Notes under the pieces: model-generated
Database searches by the model: none
What the model saw: the letters and a program-made list of their open reading frames with translations, nothing else
Told to the model about the DNA's origin: nothing
Source of the DNA: Primula veris
Taxonomy: Eukaryota; Streptophyta; Magnoliopsida; Ericales; Primulaceae
Length of the DNA stretch: 64,000 nt
Assembly (NCBI GenBank): GCA_963682055.1
Contig: OY821741.1
Span: 23,320,711 to 23,384,710, forward strand
Reading direction: 5' to 3'
Made by a program: the position numbers and the translations under genes
Part shown: one piece after another, positions 40,851 through 53,800 of the stretch
How positions within the stretch are numbered: the stretch's first letter is position 1
How the letters are laid out: each line of letters starts with the position of its first letter

Positions 40851-43800
40851 GAATCTGACATTGAGCAGTTGAATGAACGAGAAAGCAAGTGAGCATGATC
40901 AAGCTCGGTGTCGAAAATCTCATTATGTAGGATTAAAGGCCATCTTAGCCCAAATCCTTAATAAGATTCCTACATTGTTCAAAGGGATGAGAAATGAAGT
41001 GAGCAAGTTCAAATGCCGAAAGTCTCATTAAATATGATTAAAGGCCATCACAGCCCAAACCTTTAATAAGACTCTGACATTGAGCAGTTGAATGAACGAG
41101 AAAGCAACTGAGCATGTTGAAGATCGATGTCGAAAATCTCATTAAGTAGGATTAAAGGCCATCACAGCCTAAATATTTAATAAGATTCCTACATTGATTA
41201 AAGGGATGAGAAATGAAGTGAGCAAGTTCAAATGCCGAAAGTCTCATTAAATAGGATTAAAGGCCATCACAGCCCAAACACTTAATAAGACTCTGACATT
41301 GAGCAGTTGAATGAACGAGAAAGCAAGTGAGCATGATCAAGCTCGATGTCGAAAATCTCATTAAGTAGGATTAAAGGTCATCACAGCCTAAATACTTAAT
41401 AAGATTCCTACATTGTTCAAAGGGATAAGAAATGAAGTGAGCAAGTTCAAATGCCGAAAGTCTCATTAAATACGATTAAAGGCCATCACAGCCCAAACCC
41501 TTAATAAGATTCTGACATTGAGCAGTTGAATGAACGAGAAAGCAACTGAGAATGTTCAAGATGGATGTCAAAAATCTCATTAAGTAGGATTAAAGGTCAT
41601 CACAGCCTAAATACTTAATAAGATTCCTACATTGTTCAAAGGGATGAGAAATGAAGTGAGCAAGTTCAAATGCCGAAAGTCTCATTAAATACGATTAAAG
41701 GCCATCACAGCCCAAACCCTTAATAAGATTCTGACATTGAGAAGTTGAATGAACGAGAAAGCAAGTGAGCATGTTCAAGATTGATGTCGAAAATCTCATT
41801 AAGTAGGATTAAAGGCCATCACAGCCCAAATACTTAATAAGATTCCTACATTGTTCAGAGGGATGAGAAATGAAGTGAGCAAGTTCAAATGCCGAAAGTC
41901 TCATTAAATATGATTAAAGGTCATCACAGCCCAAACCATTAATAAGACTCTGACATTGAGCAGTTGAATGAACGAGAAAGCAACTGAGCATGTTCAAGCA
42001 CGATGTCGAAAATCTTATTAAGTAGGATTAAGGGCCATCACAGCCCAAATACTTAATAAGATTCCTACATTGTTCAAAGGGATGAGAAATGAAGTGAGCA
42101 AGTTCAAATGCCGAAAGTCTAATTAAATAGGATTAAAGGCCATCACAGCCCAAACACTTAATAAGACTCTGACATTGAGCAGTTGAATGTACGAGAAAGC
42201 AACTGAGCATGTTCAAGATTGATGTCGAAAATCTCATTAAGTAGGATTAAAGGCCATCACATCCCAAATACTTAATAAGATTCCTACATTGTTCAAAGGG
42301 ATGAGAAATGAAGTGAGCAAGTTCAAATGCCGAAAGTCTCATTAAATACGATTAAAGGCCATCACAGCCCAAACCCTTAATAAGACTCTGACATTGAGCA
42401 GTTGAATGAACGAGAAAGCAACTGAGCATGTTCAAGATTGATGTCGAAAATCTCATTAAGTAGGATTAAAGGCCATCACAGCCCAAATCCTTAATAAGAT
42501 TCCTACATTGTTCAAAGGGATGAGAAATGAAGTGAGCAAGTTCAAATGCCGAAAGTCTCATTAAATATGATTAAAGGCCATCACAGCCCAAACCCTTAAT
42601 AAGAATCTGACATTGAGCAGTTGAATGAACGAGAAAGCAAGTGAGCATGATCAAGCTCGGTGTCGAAAATCTCATTAAGTAGGATTAAAGGCCATCTTAG
42701 CCCAAATCCTTAATAAGATTCCTACATTGTTGAGAGTGATGAGAAATGAAGTGAGCAAGTTCAAATGCCGAAAGTCTCATTAAATATGATTAAAGGCCAT
42801 CACAGCCCAAACCTTTAATAAGACTCTGACATTGAGCAGTTGAATGAACGAGAAAGCAACTGAGCATGTTGAAGATCGATGTCGAAAATCTCATTAAGTA
42901 GGATTAAAGGCCATCACAGCCTAAATATTTAATAAGATTCCTACATTGATTAAAGGGATGAGAAATGAAGTGAGCAAGTTCAAATGCCGAAAGTCTCATT
43001 AAATAGGATTAAAGGCCATCACAGCCCAAACACTTAATAAGACTCTGACATTGAGCAGTTGAATGAACGAGAAAGCAAGTGAGCATGATCAAGCTCGATG
43101 TCGAAAATCTCATTAAGTAGGATTAAAGGTCATCACAGCCTAAATACTTAATAAGATTCCTACATTGTTCAAAGGGATAAGAAATGAAGTGAGCAAGTTC
43201 AAATGCCGAAAGTCTCATTAAATACGATTAAAGGCCATCACAGCCCAAACCCTTAATAAGATTCTGACATTGAGCAGTTGAATGAACGAGAAAGCAACTG
43301 AGAATGTTCAAGATGGATGTCAAAAATCTCATTAAGTAGGATTAAAGGTCATCACAGCCTAAATACTTAATAAGATTCCTACATTGTTCAAAGGGATGAG
43401 AAATGAAGTGAGCAAGTTCAAATGCCGAAAGTCTCATTAAATACGATTAAAGGCCATCACAGCCCAAACCCTTAATAAGATTCTGACATTGAGCAGTTGA
43501 ATGAACGAGAAAGCAAGTGAGCATGTTCAAGATTGATGTCGAAAATCTCATTAAGTAGGATTAAAGGCCATCACAGCCCAAATACTTAATAAGATTCCTA
43601 CATTGTTCAGAGGGATGAGAAATGAAGTGAGCAAGTTCAAATGCCGAAAGTCTCATTAAATATGATTAAAGGTCATCACAGCCCAAACCATTAATAAGAC
43701 TCTGACATTGAGCAGTTGAATGAACGAGAAAGCAACTGAGCATGTTCAAGCACGATGTCGAAAATCTTATTAAGTAGGATTAAGGGCCATCACAGCCCAA

Positions 43801-44080
43801 ATACTTAATAAGATTCCTACATTGTTCAAAGGGATGAGAAATGAAGTGAGCAAGTTCAAATGCCGAAAGTCTAATTAAATAGGATTAAAGGCCATCACAG
43901 CCCAAACACTTAATAAGACTCTGACATTGAGCAGTTGAATGTACGAGAAAGCAACTGAGCATGTTCAAGATTGATGTCGAAAATCTCATTAAGTAGGATT
44001 AAAGGCCATCACATCCCAAATACTTAATAAGATTCCTACATTGTTCAAAGGGATGAGAAATGAAGTGAGCAAGTTCAAAT
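40851..44080. repeat. 1752-bp (8-dimer) higher-order repeat, ~1.85 copies
   Basis: Markers recur exactly 1752 bp apart: aagaatctgac at 40850 and 42602, and agggataaga at 41421 and 43173. The block also holds gagaatgttcaagatgg, ggattaagggcc, gtctaattaaat and ccatcacatccc. The second copy stops near 44080, where ataccgaaag and ccatgacag appear. Confidence 0.88.
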
Positions 44081-47000
44081 ACCGAAAGTCTCATTAAATA
44101 TGATTAAAGGCCATGACAGCCCAAACCCTTAATAAGACTCTGACATTGAGCAGTTGAATGAACGAGAAAGCAACTGAGCATGTTCAAGCACGATGTCGAA
44201 AATCTCATTAAGTAGGATTAAAGGCCATCACAGCCCAAATCCTTAATAAGATTCCTACATTGTTCAAAGGGATGAGAAATGAAGTGAGCAAGTTCAAATG
44301 CCGAAAGTCTCATTAAATATGATTAAAGGCCATCACAGCCCAAACCCTTAATAAGACTCTGACATTGAGCAGTTGAATGAACGAGAAAGCAAGTGAGCAT
44401 GATCAAGCTCGATGTCGAAAATCTCATTAAGTAGGATTGAAGGCCATCACATCCCAAATCCTTAATAAGATTCCTACATTGTTCAGAGGGATGAGAAATG
44501 AAGTGAGCAAGTTCAAATGCCGAAAGTCTCATTAAATACGATTAAAGGCCATCACAGCCCAAACCCTTAATAAGAGTCTGACATTGAGCAGTTGAATGAA
44601 CGAGAAAGCAACTGAGCATGTTCAAGATTGATGTCGAAAATTTCATTAAGTAGGATTAAAGGCCATCACAGCCCAAATACTTAATAAGATTCCTACATTG
44701 TTCAAAGGGATGAGAAATGAAGTGAGCAAGTTCAAATGCCGAAAGTCTCATTAAATATGATTAAAGGCCATGACAGCCCAAACCCTTAATAAGACTCTGA
44801 CATTGAGTAGTTGAATGAACGAGAAAGCAAGTGAGCATGATCAAGCTCGATGTCGAAAATCTCATTATGTAGGATTAAAGGCCATCTTAGCCCAAATCCT
44901 TAATAAGATTCCTACATTGTTCAGAGGGATGAGAAATGAAGTGAGCAAGTTCAAATGCCGAAAGTCTCATTAAATATGATTAAAGGCCATCACAGCCCAA
45001 ACCCTTAATAAGACTCTGACATTGAGCAGTTGAATGAATGAGAAAGCAACTGAGCATGTTCAAGATTGATGTCGAAAATCTCATTAAGTAGGATTAAAGG
45101 CCATCACAGCCCAAATACTTAATAAGATTCCTACATTGTTCAAAGGGATGAGAAATGAAGTGAGCAAGTTCAAATGCCGAAAGTCTCATTAAATAGGATT
45201 AAAGGCCATCACAGCCCAAACCCTTAATAAGACTCTGACATTGAGCAGTTGAATGTACGAGAAAGCAAGTGAGCATGTTCAAGATTGATGTCGAAAATCT
45301 CATTAAGTAGGATTAAAGGCCATCACAGCCCAAATACTTAATAAGATTCCTACATTGTTCAAAGGGATGAGAAATGAAGCGAGCAAGTTCAAATGCCGAA
45401 AGTCTCATTAAATATGATTAAAGGCCATGACAGCCCAAACCCTTAATAAGACTCTGACATTGAGCAGTTGAATGAACGAGAAAGCAAGTGAGCATGTTCA
45501 AGATTGATGTCGAAAATCTCATTAAGTAGGATTAAAGGCCATCACAGCCCAAATACTTAAAAAGATTCCTACATTGTTCAAAGGGATGAGAAATGAAGTG
45601 AGCAAGTTCAAATGCCGAAAGTCTCATTAAATATGATTAAAGGCCATGACAGCCCAAACCCTTAATAAGACTCTGACATTGAGCAGTTGAATGAACGAGA
45701 AAGCAAGTGAGCATGATCAAGCTCGATGTCGAAAATCTCATTAAGTAGGATTGAAGGCCATCACAGCCCAAATACTTAATAAGATTCCTACATTGTTCAG
45801 AGGGATGAGAAATGAAGTGAGCAAGTTCAAATACCGAAAGTCTCATTAAATACGATTAAAGGCCATGACAGCCCAAACCCTTAATAAGACTCTGACATTG
45901 AGCAGTTGAATGAACGAGAAAGCAACTGAGCATGTTCAAGCACGATGTCGAAAATCTCATTAAGTAGGATTAAAGGCCATCACAGCCGAAATACTTAATA
46001 AGATTCCTACATTGTTCAAAGGGATGAGAAATGAAGTGAGCAAGTTCAAATGCCGAAAGTCTCATTAAATATGATTAAAGGCCATGACAGCCCAAACCCT
46101 TAATAAGACTCTGACATTGAGCAGTTGAATGAACGAGAAAGCAAGTGAGCATGATCAAGCTCGATGTCGAAAATCTCATTAAGTAGGATTGAAGGCCATC
46201 ACATCCCAAATCCTTAATAAGATTCCTACATTGTTCAGAGGGATGAGAAATGAAGTGAGCAAGTTCAAATGCCGAAAGTCTCATTAAATACGATTAAAGG
46301 CCATCACAGCCCAAACCCTTAATAAGAGTCTGACATTGAGCAGTTGAATGAACGAGAAAGCAACTGAGCATGTTCAAGATTGATGTCGAAAATTTCATTA
46401 AGTAGGATTAAAGGCCATCACAGCCCAAATACTTAATAAGATTCCTACATTGTTCAAAGGGATGAGAAATGAAGTGAGCAAGTTCAAATGCCGAAAGTCT
46501 CATTAAATATGATTAAAGGCCATGACAGCCCAAACACTTAATAAGACTCTGACATTGAGTAGTTGAATGAACGAGAAAGCAAGTGAGCATGATCAAGCTC
46601 GATGTCGAAAATCTCATTATGTAGGATTAAAGGCCATCTTAGCCCAAATCCTTAATAAGATTCCTACATTGTTCAGAGGGATGAGAAATGAAGTGAGCAA
46701 GTTCAAATGCCGAAAGTCTCATTAAATAGGATTAAAGGCCATCACAGCCCAAACCTTTAATAAGACTCTGACATTGAGCAGTTGAATGAACGAGAAAGCA
46801 ACTGAGCATGTTCAAGATTGATGTCGAAAATCTCATTAAGTAGGATTAAAGGCCATCACAGCCCAAATACTTAATAAGATTCCTACATTGTTCAAAGGGA
46901 TGAGAAATGAAGTGAGCAAGTTCAAATGCCGAAAGTCTCATTAAATATGATTAAAGGTCATCACAGCCCAAACCATTAATAAGACTCTGACATTGAGCAG

Positions 47001-47869
47001 TTGAATGAACGAGAAAGCAACTGAGCATGTTCAAGCACGATGTCGAAAATCTCATTAAGTAGGATTAAAGGCCATCACAGCCCAAATACTTAATAAGATT
47101 CCTACATTGTTCAAAGGGATGAGAAATGAAGTGAGCAAGTTCAAATGTCGAAAGTCTCATTAAATAGGATTAAAGGCCATCACAGCCCAAACCCTTAATA
47201 AGACTCTGACATTGAGCAGTTGAATGAACGAGAAAAGCAAGTGAGCATGTTCAAGCTCGATGTCAAAAATCTCATTAAGTAGGATTAGAGGCCAATCTTA
47301 GCCCAAATCCTTAATAAGATTCCTACATTGTTCAGAGGGATGAGAAATGAAGTGAGCAAGTTCAAATGCCGAAAATCTCATTAAATAGGATTAAAGGCCA
47401 TCACAGCCCAAACCTTTAATAAGACTCTGACATTGAGCAGTTGAATGTACGAGAAAGCAAGTGAGAATGTTCAAGATCGATGTCGAAAATCTCATTAAGT
47501 AGGATTAAAGGCCATGACAGCCCAAATACTTAATAAGATTCCTACATTATTCAAAGGGATGAGAAATGAAGTGAGCAAGTTCAAATGCCGAAAGTCTCAT
47601 TAAATACGATTAAAGGCCATGACAGCCCAAACCCTTAATAAGACTCTGACATTGAGCAGTTGAATGAACAAGAAAGCAACTGAGCATGTTCAAGATTGAT
47701 GTCGAAAATCTTATTAAGTAGGATTAAAGGCCATCACAGCCCAAATACTTAATAAGATTCTTAAATTGTTCAAAGGGATGAGAAATGAAGTGAGCAAGTT
47801 CAAATGCCGAAAGTCTCATTAAATACGATTAAAGGCCATCACAGCCCAAACCCTTAATAAGACTCTGAC

Positions 47870-50800
47870 ATTGAGCAGTTGAATGAACGAGAAAGCAAGT
47901 GAGCATGTTCAAGATTGATGTCGAAAATCTCATTAAGTAGGATTAAAGGCCTTCACAGCCCAAATACTTAATAAGATTCCTACATTGATTAAAGGGATGA
48001 GAGATGAAGTGAGCAAGTTCAAATGCCGAAAGTCTCATTAAATATGATTAAAGGCCATGACAGCCCAAACCCTTAATAAGACTCTGACATTGAGCAGTTG
48101 AATGAACGAGAAAGCAAGTGAGCATGATCAAGCTCGATGTCGAAAATCTCATTAAGTAGGATTAAAGGCCATCTTAGCCCAAATCCATAATAAGATTCCT
48201 ACATTGTTCAAAGGGATGAGAAATGAAGTGAGCAAGTTCAAATGCCGAAAGTCTCATTAAATACGATTAAAGGCCATCACAGCCCAAACCCTTAATAAGA
48301 CTCTGACATTGAGCAGTTGAATGAACGAGAAAGCAAGTGAGCATGTTCAAGATTGATGTCGAAAATCTCATTAAGTAGGATTAAAGGCCTTCACAGCCCA
48401 AATACTTAATAAGATTCCTACATTGATTAAAGGGATGAGAGATGAAGTGAGCAAGTTCAAATGCCGAAAGTCTCATTAAATAGGATTAAAGGCCATGACA
48501 GCCCAAACCCTTAATAAGACTCTGACATTGAGCAGTTGAATGAACGAGAAAGCAAGCGAGCATGATCAAGCTCGATGTCGAAAATCTCATTAAGTTGGAT
48601 TAAAGGCCATCATAGCCCAAATACTTAATAAGATTCCTACATTGTTCAGAGGGATGAGAAATGAAGTGAGCAAGTTCAAATGCCGAAAGTCTCATTAAAT
48701 ATGATTAAAGGCCATGACAGCCCAAACCCTTAATAAGACTCTGACATTGAGCAGTTGAATGAACGAGAAAGCAAGTGAGCATGATCAAGCTCGATGTCGA
48801 AAATCTCATTAAGTAGGATTAAAGGCCATCTTAGCCCAAATCCATAATAAGATTCCTACATTGTTCAGAGGGATGAGAAATGAAGTGAGCAAGTTCAAAT
48901 GCCGAAAGTCTCATTAAATACGATTAAAGGCCATCACAGCCCAAACCCTTAATAAGACTCTGACATTGAGCAGTTGAATGAACCAGAAAGCAAGTGAGCA
49001 TGTTCAAGATTGATGTCGAAAATCTCATTAAGTAGGATTAAAGGCCATCACAGTCCAAATACTTAATAAGATTCCTACATTGTTCAAAGGGATGAGAAAT
49101 GAAGTGAGCAAGTTCAAATGCCGAAAGTCTCATTAAATACGATTAAAGGTCATCACAGCCCAAACCCTTAATAAGACTCTGACATTGAGCAGTTGAATGA
49201 ACAAGAAAGCAACTGAGCATGTTCAAGATTGATGTCGAAAATCTTATTAAGTAGGATTAAAGGCCATCACAGCCCAAATACTTAATAAGATTCTTAAATT
49301 GTTCAAAGGGATGAGAAATGAAGTGAGCAAGTTCAAATGCCGAAAGTCTCATTAAATACGATTAAAGGCCATCACAGCCCAAACCCTTAATAAGACTCTG
49401 ACATTGAGCAGTTGAATGAACGAGAAAGCAACTGAGCATGTTCAAGATCGATGTCGAAAATCTCATTAAGTAGGATTAAAGGCCATCACAGCCCAAATAC
49501 TTAATAAGATTCCTACATTGTTCAAAGGGATGAGAAATGAAGTGAGCAAGTTCAAATGCCGAAAGTCTCATTAAATACGATTAAAGGCCATGACAGCCCA
49601 AACCCTTAATAAGACTCTGACATTGAGCAGTTGAATTAACGAGAAAGGAAGTTAGCATGATCAAGCTCGATGTCGAAAATCTCATTAAGTAGGATTAAAG
49701 GTCATCACAGCCTAAATACTTAATAAGATTCCTACATTGTTCAAAGGGATGAGAAATGAAGTGAGCAAGTTCAAATGCCAAAAGTCTCATTAAATAGGAT
49801 TAAAGACCATCACAGCCCAAACCCTTAATAAGACTCTGACATTGAGCAGTTGAATGTACGAGAAAGCAAGTGAGCATGTTCAAGGCTGATGTCGAAAATC
49901 TCATTAAGTTGGATTAAAGGCCATCACAGCCCAAATACTTAATAAGATTTCTACATTGTTCAAAGGGATGAGAAATGAAGTGAGCAAGTTCAAATGCCGA
50001 AAGTCTCATTAAATATGATTAAAGGCCATCACAGCCCAAACCCTTAATAAGACTCTGACATTGAGCAGTTGAATGAACGAGAAAGCAACTGAGCATGTTC
50101 AAGCACGATGTCGAAAATCTCATTAAGTAGGATTAAAGGCCATCACAGCCCAAATCCTTAATAAGATTCCTACATTGTTCAAAGGGATGAGAAATGAAGT
50201 GAGCAAGTTCAAATGCCGAAAGTCTCATTAAATACGATTAAAGGCCATCACAGCCCAAACCCTTAATAAGACTCTGACATTGAGCAGTTGAATGAACGAG
50301 AAAGCAACTGAGCATGTTCAAGCACGATGTCGAAAATCTCATTAAGTAGGATTAAAGGCCATCACAGCCCAAATCCTTAATAAGATTCCTACATTGTTCA
50401 AAGGGATGAGAAATGAAGTGAGCAAGTTCAAATGCCGAAAGTCTCATTAAATACGATTAAAGGCCATCACAGCCCAAACCCTTAATAAGACTCTGACATT
50501 GAGCAGTTGAATGAACGAGAAAGCAACTGAGCATGTTCAAGATTGATGTCGAAAATCTCATTAAGTAGGATTAAAGGCCATCACAGCCCAAATACTTAAT
50601 AAGATTCCTACATTGTTCAAAGGGATGAGAAATGAAGTGAGCAAGTTCAAATGCCGAAAGTCTCATTAAATACGATTAAAGGCCATCACAGCCCAAACCC
50701 TTAATAAGAATCTGACATTGAGCAGTTGAATGAACGAGAAAGCAAGTGAGCATGATCAAGCTCGGTGTCGAAAATCTCATTATGTAGGATTAAAGGCCAT

Positions 50801-53800
50801 CTTAGCCCAAATCCTTAATAAGATTCCTACATTGTTCAGAGTGATGAGAAATGAAGTGAGCAAGTTCAAATGCCGAAAGTCTCATTAAATATGATTAAAG
50901 GCCATCACAGCCCAAACCCTTAATAAGACTCTGACATTGAGCAGTTGAATGTACGAGAAAGCAAGTGAGCATGTTCAAGATTGATGTCGAAAATCTCATT
51001 AAGTTGGATTAAAGGCCATCACAGCCCAAATACTTAATAAGATTTCTACATTGTTCAAAGGGATGAGAAATGAAGTGAGCAAGTTCAAATGCCGAAAGTC
51101 TCATTAAATACGATTAAAGGCCATCACAGCCCAAACCCTTAATAAGACTCTGACATTGAGCAGTTGAATGAACGAGAAAGCAAGTGAGCATGATCAAGCT
51201 CGATGTCGAAAATCTCATTATGTAGGATTAAAGGTCATCACAGCCTAAATACTTAATAAGATTCCTACATTGTTCAAAGGGATGAGAAATGAAGTGAGCA
51301 AGTTCAAATGCCGAAAGTCTCATTAAATAGGATTAAAGACCATCACAGCCCAAACCCTTAATAAGACTCTGACATTGAGCAGTTGAATGAACGAGAAAGG
51401 AAGTTAGCATGATCAAGCTCGATGTCGAAAATCTCATTAAGTAGGATTAAAGGTCATCACAGCCTAAATACTTAATAAGATTCCTACATTGTTCAAAGGG
51501 ATGAGAAATGAAGTGAGCAAGTTCAAATGCCGAAAGTCTCATTAAATAGGATTAAAGACCATCACAGCCCAAACCCTTAATAAGACTCTGACATTGAGCA
51601 GTTGAATGTACGAGAAAGCAAGTGAGCATGTTCAAGATTGATGTCGAAAATCTCATTAAGTTGGATTAAAGGCCATCACAGCCCAAATACTTAATAAGAT
51701 TTCTACATTGTTCAAAGGGATGAGAAATGAAGTGAGCAAGTTCAAATGCCGAAAGTCTCATTAAATATGATTAAAGGCCATCACAGCCCAAACCCTTAAT
51801 AAGACTCTGACATTGAGCAGTTGAATGAACGAGAAAGCAACTGAGCATGTTCAAGCACGATGTCGAAAATCTCATTAAGTAGGATTAAAGGCCATCACAG
51901 CCCAAATCCTTAATAAGATTCCTACATTGTTCAAAGGGATGAGAAATGAAGTGAGCAAGTTCAAATGCCGAAAGTCTCATTAAATACGATTAAAGGCCAT
52001 CACAGCCCAAACCCTTAATAAGACTCTGACATTGAGCAGTTGAATGAACGAGAAAGCAACTGAGCATGTTCAAGATTGATGTCGAAAATCTCATTAAGTA
52101 GGATTAAAGGCCATCACAGCCCAAATACTTAATAAGATTCCTACATTGTTCAAAGGGATGAGAAATGAAGTGAGCAAGTTCAAATGCCGAAAGTCTCATT
52201 AAATATGATTAAAGGCCATCACAGCCCAAACCCTTAATAAGAATCTGACATTGAGCAGTTGAATGAACGAGAAAGCAAGTGAGCATGATCAAGCTCGGTG
52301 TCGAAAATCTCATTATGTAGGATTAAAGGCCATCTTAGCCCAAATCCTTAATAAGATTCCTACATTGTTCAAAGGGATGAGAAATGAAGTGAGCAAGTTC
52401 AAATGCCGAAAGTCTCATTAAATATGATTAAAGGCCATCACAGCCCAAACCTTTAATAAGACTCTGACATTGAGCAGTTGAATGAACGAGAAAGCAACTG
52501 AGCATGTTGAAGATCGATGTCGAAAATCTCATTAAGTAGGATTAAAGGCCATCACAGCCTAAATATTTAATAAGATTCCTACATTGATTAAAGGGATGAG
52601 AAATGAAGTGAGCAAGTTCAAATGCCGAAAGTCTCATTAAATAGGATTAAAGGCCATCACAGCCCAAACACTTAATAAGACTCTGACATTGAGCAGTTGA
52701 ATGAACGAGAAAGCAAGTGAGCATGATCAAGCTCGATGTCGAAAATCTCATTAAGTAGGATTAAAGGTCATCACAGCCTAAATACTTAATAAGATTCCTA
52801 CATTGTTCAAAGGGATAAGAAATGAAGTGAGCAAGTTCAAATGCCGAAAGTCTCATTAAATACGATTAAAGGCCATCACAGCCCAAACCCTTAATAAGAT
52901 TCTGACATTGAGCAGTTGAATGAACGAGAAAGCAACTGAGAATGTTCAAGATGGATGTCAAAAATCTCATTAAGTAGGATTAAAGGTCATCACAGCCTAA
53001 ATACTTAATAAGATTCCTACATTGTTCAAAGGGATGAGAAATGAAGTGAGCAAGTTCAAATGCCGAAAGTCTCATTAAATACGATTAAAGGCCATCACAG
53101 CCCAAACCCTTAATAAGATTCTGACATTGAGAAGTTGAATGAACGAGAAAGCAAGTGAGCATGTTCAAGATTGATGTCGAAAATCTCATTAAGTAGGATT
53201 AAAGGCCATCACAGCCCAAATACTTAATAAGATTCCTACATTGTTCAGAGGGATGAGAAATGAAGTGAGCAAGTTCAAATGCCGAAAGTCTCATTAAATA
53301 TGATTAAAGGTCATCACAGCCCAAACCATTAATAAGACTCTGACATTGAGCAGTTGAATGAACGAGAAAGCAACTGAGCATGTTCAAGCACGATGTCGAA
53401 AATCTTATTAAGTAGGATTAAGGGCCATCACAGCCCAAATACTTAATAAGATTCCTACATTGTTCAAAGGGATGAGAAATGAAGTGAGCAAGTTCAAATG
53501 CCGAAAGTCTAATTAAATAGGATTAAAGGCCATCACAGCCCAAACACTTAATAAGACTCTGACATTGAGCAGTTGAATGTACGAGAAAGCAACTGAGCAT
53601 GTTCAAGATTGATGTCGAAAATCTCATTAAGTAGGATTAAAGGCCATCACATCCCAAATACTTAATAAGATTCCTACATTGTTCAAAGGGATGAGAAATG
53701 AAGTGAGCAAGTTCAAATGCCGAAAGTCTCATTAAATACGATTAAAGGCCATCACAGCCCAAACCCTTAATAAGACTCTGACATTGAGCAGTTGAATGAA

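Larger units (their letters stand above)
35823..47548. repeat. Large tandem duplication, copy 1 (~11.7 kb)
   Basis: The variant order here is repeated in 47870-60689. The offset is 12047 bp at the left, 11390 bp after the 657-bp extra block, and 13142 bp after 44 kb. 12047 is 55 dimers plus 2 bp and 13142 is 60 dimers plus 2 bp. The extra 2 bp are two single-base insertions near 47235 (gagaaaagc) and 47293 (ggccaatctt). The copy ends at about 47548, where it reads acattattcaaag while copy 2 reads acattgattaaag. It overlaps the 4814-bp copy 2, because the two duplications are nested. Confidence 0.85.

Noticed and set aside
44323..46284. Three 69-residue open frames on the minus strand (44323, 45637, 46075) and their duplicates at 57465, 58779 and 59217
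   Set aside because: They are ordinary satellite dimers in which one TAA became CAA. Spacings are exact multiples of 219 bp and the peptide has no recognisable domain.
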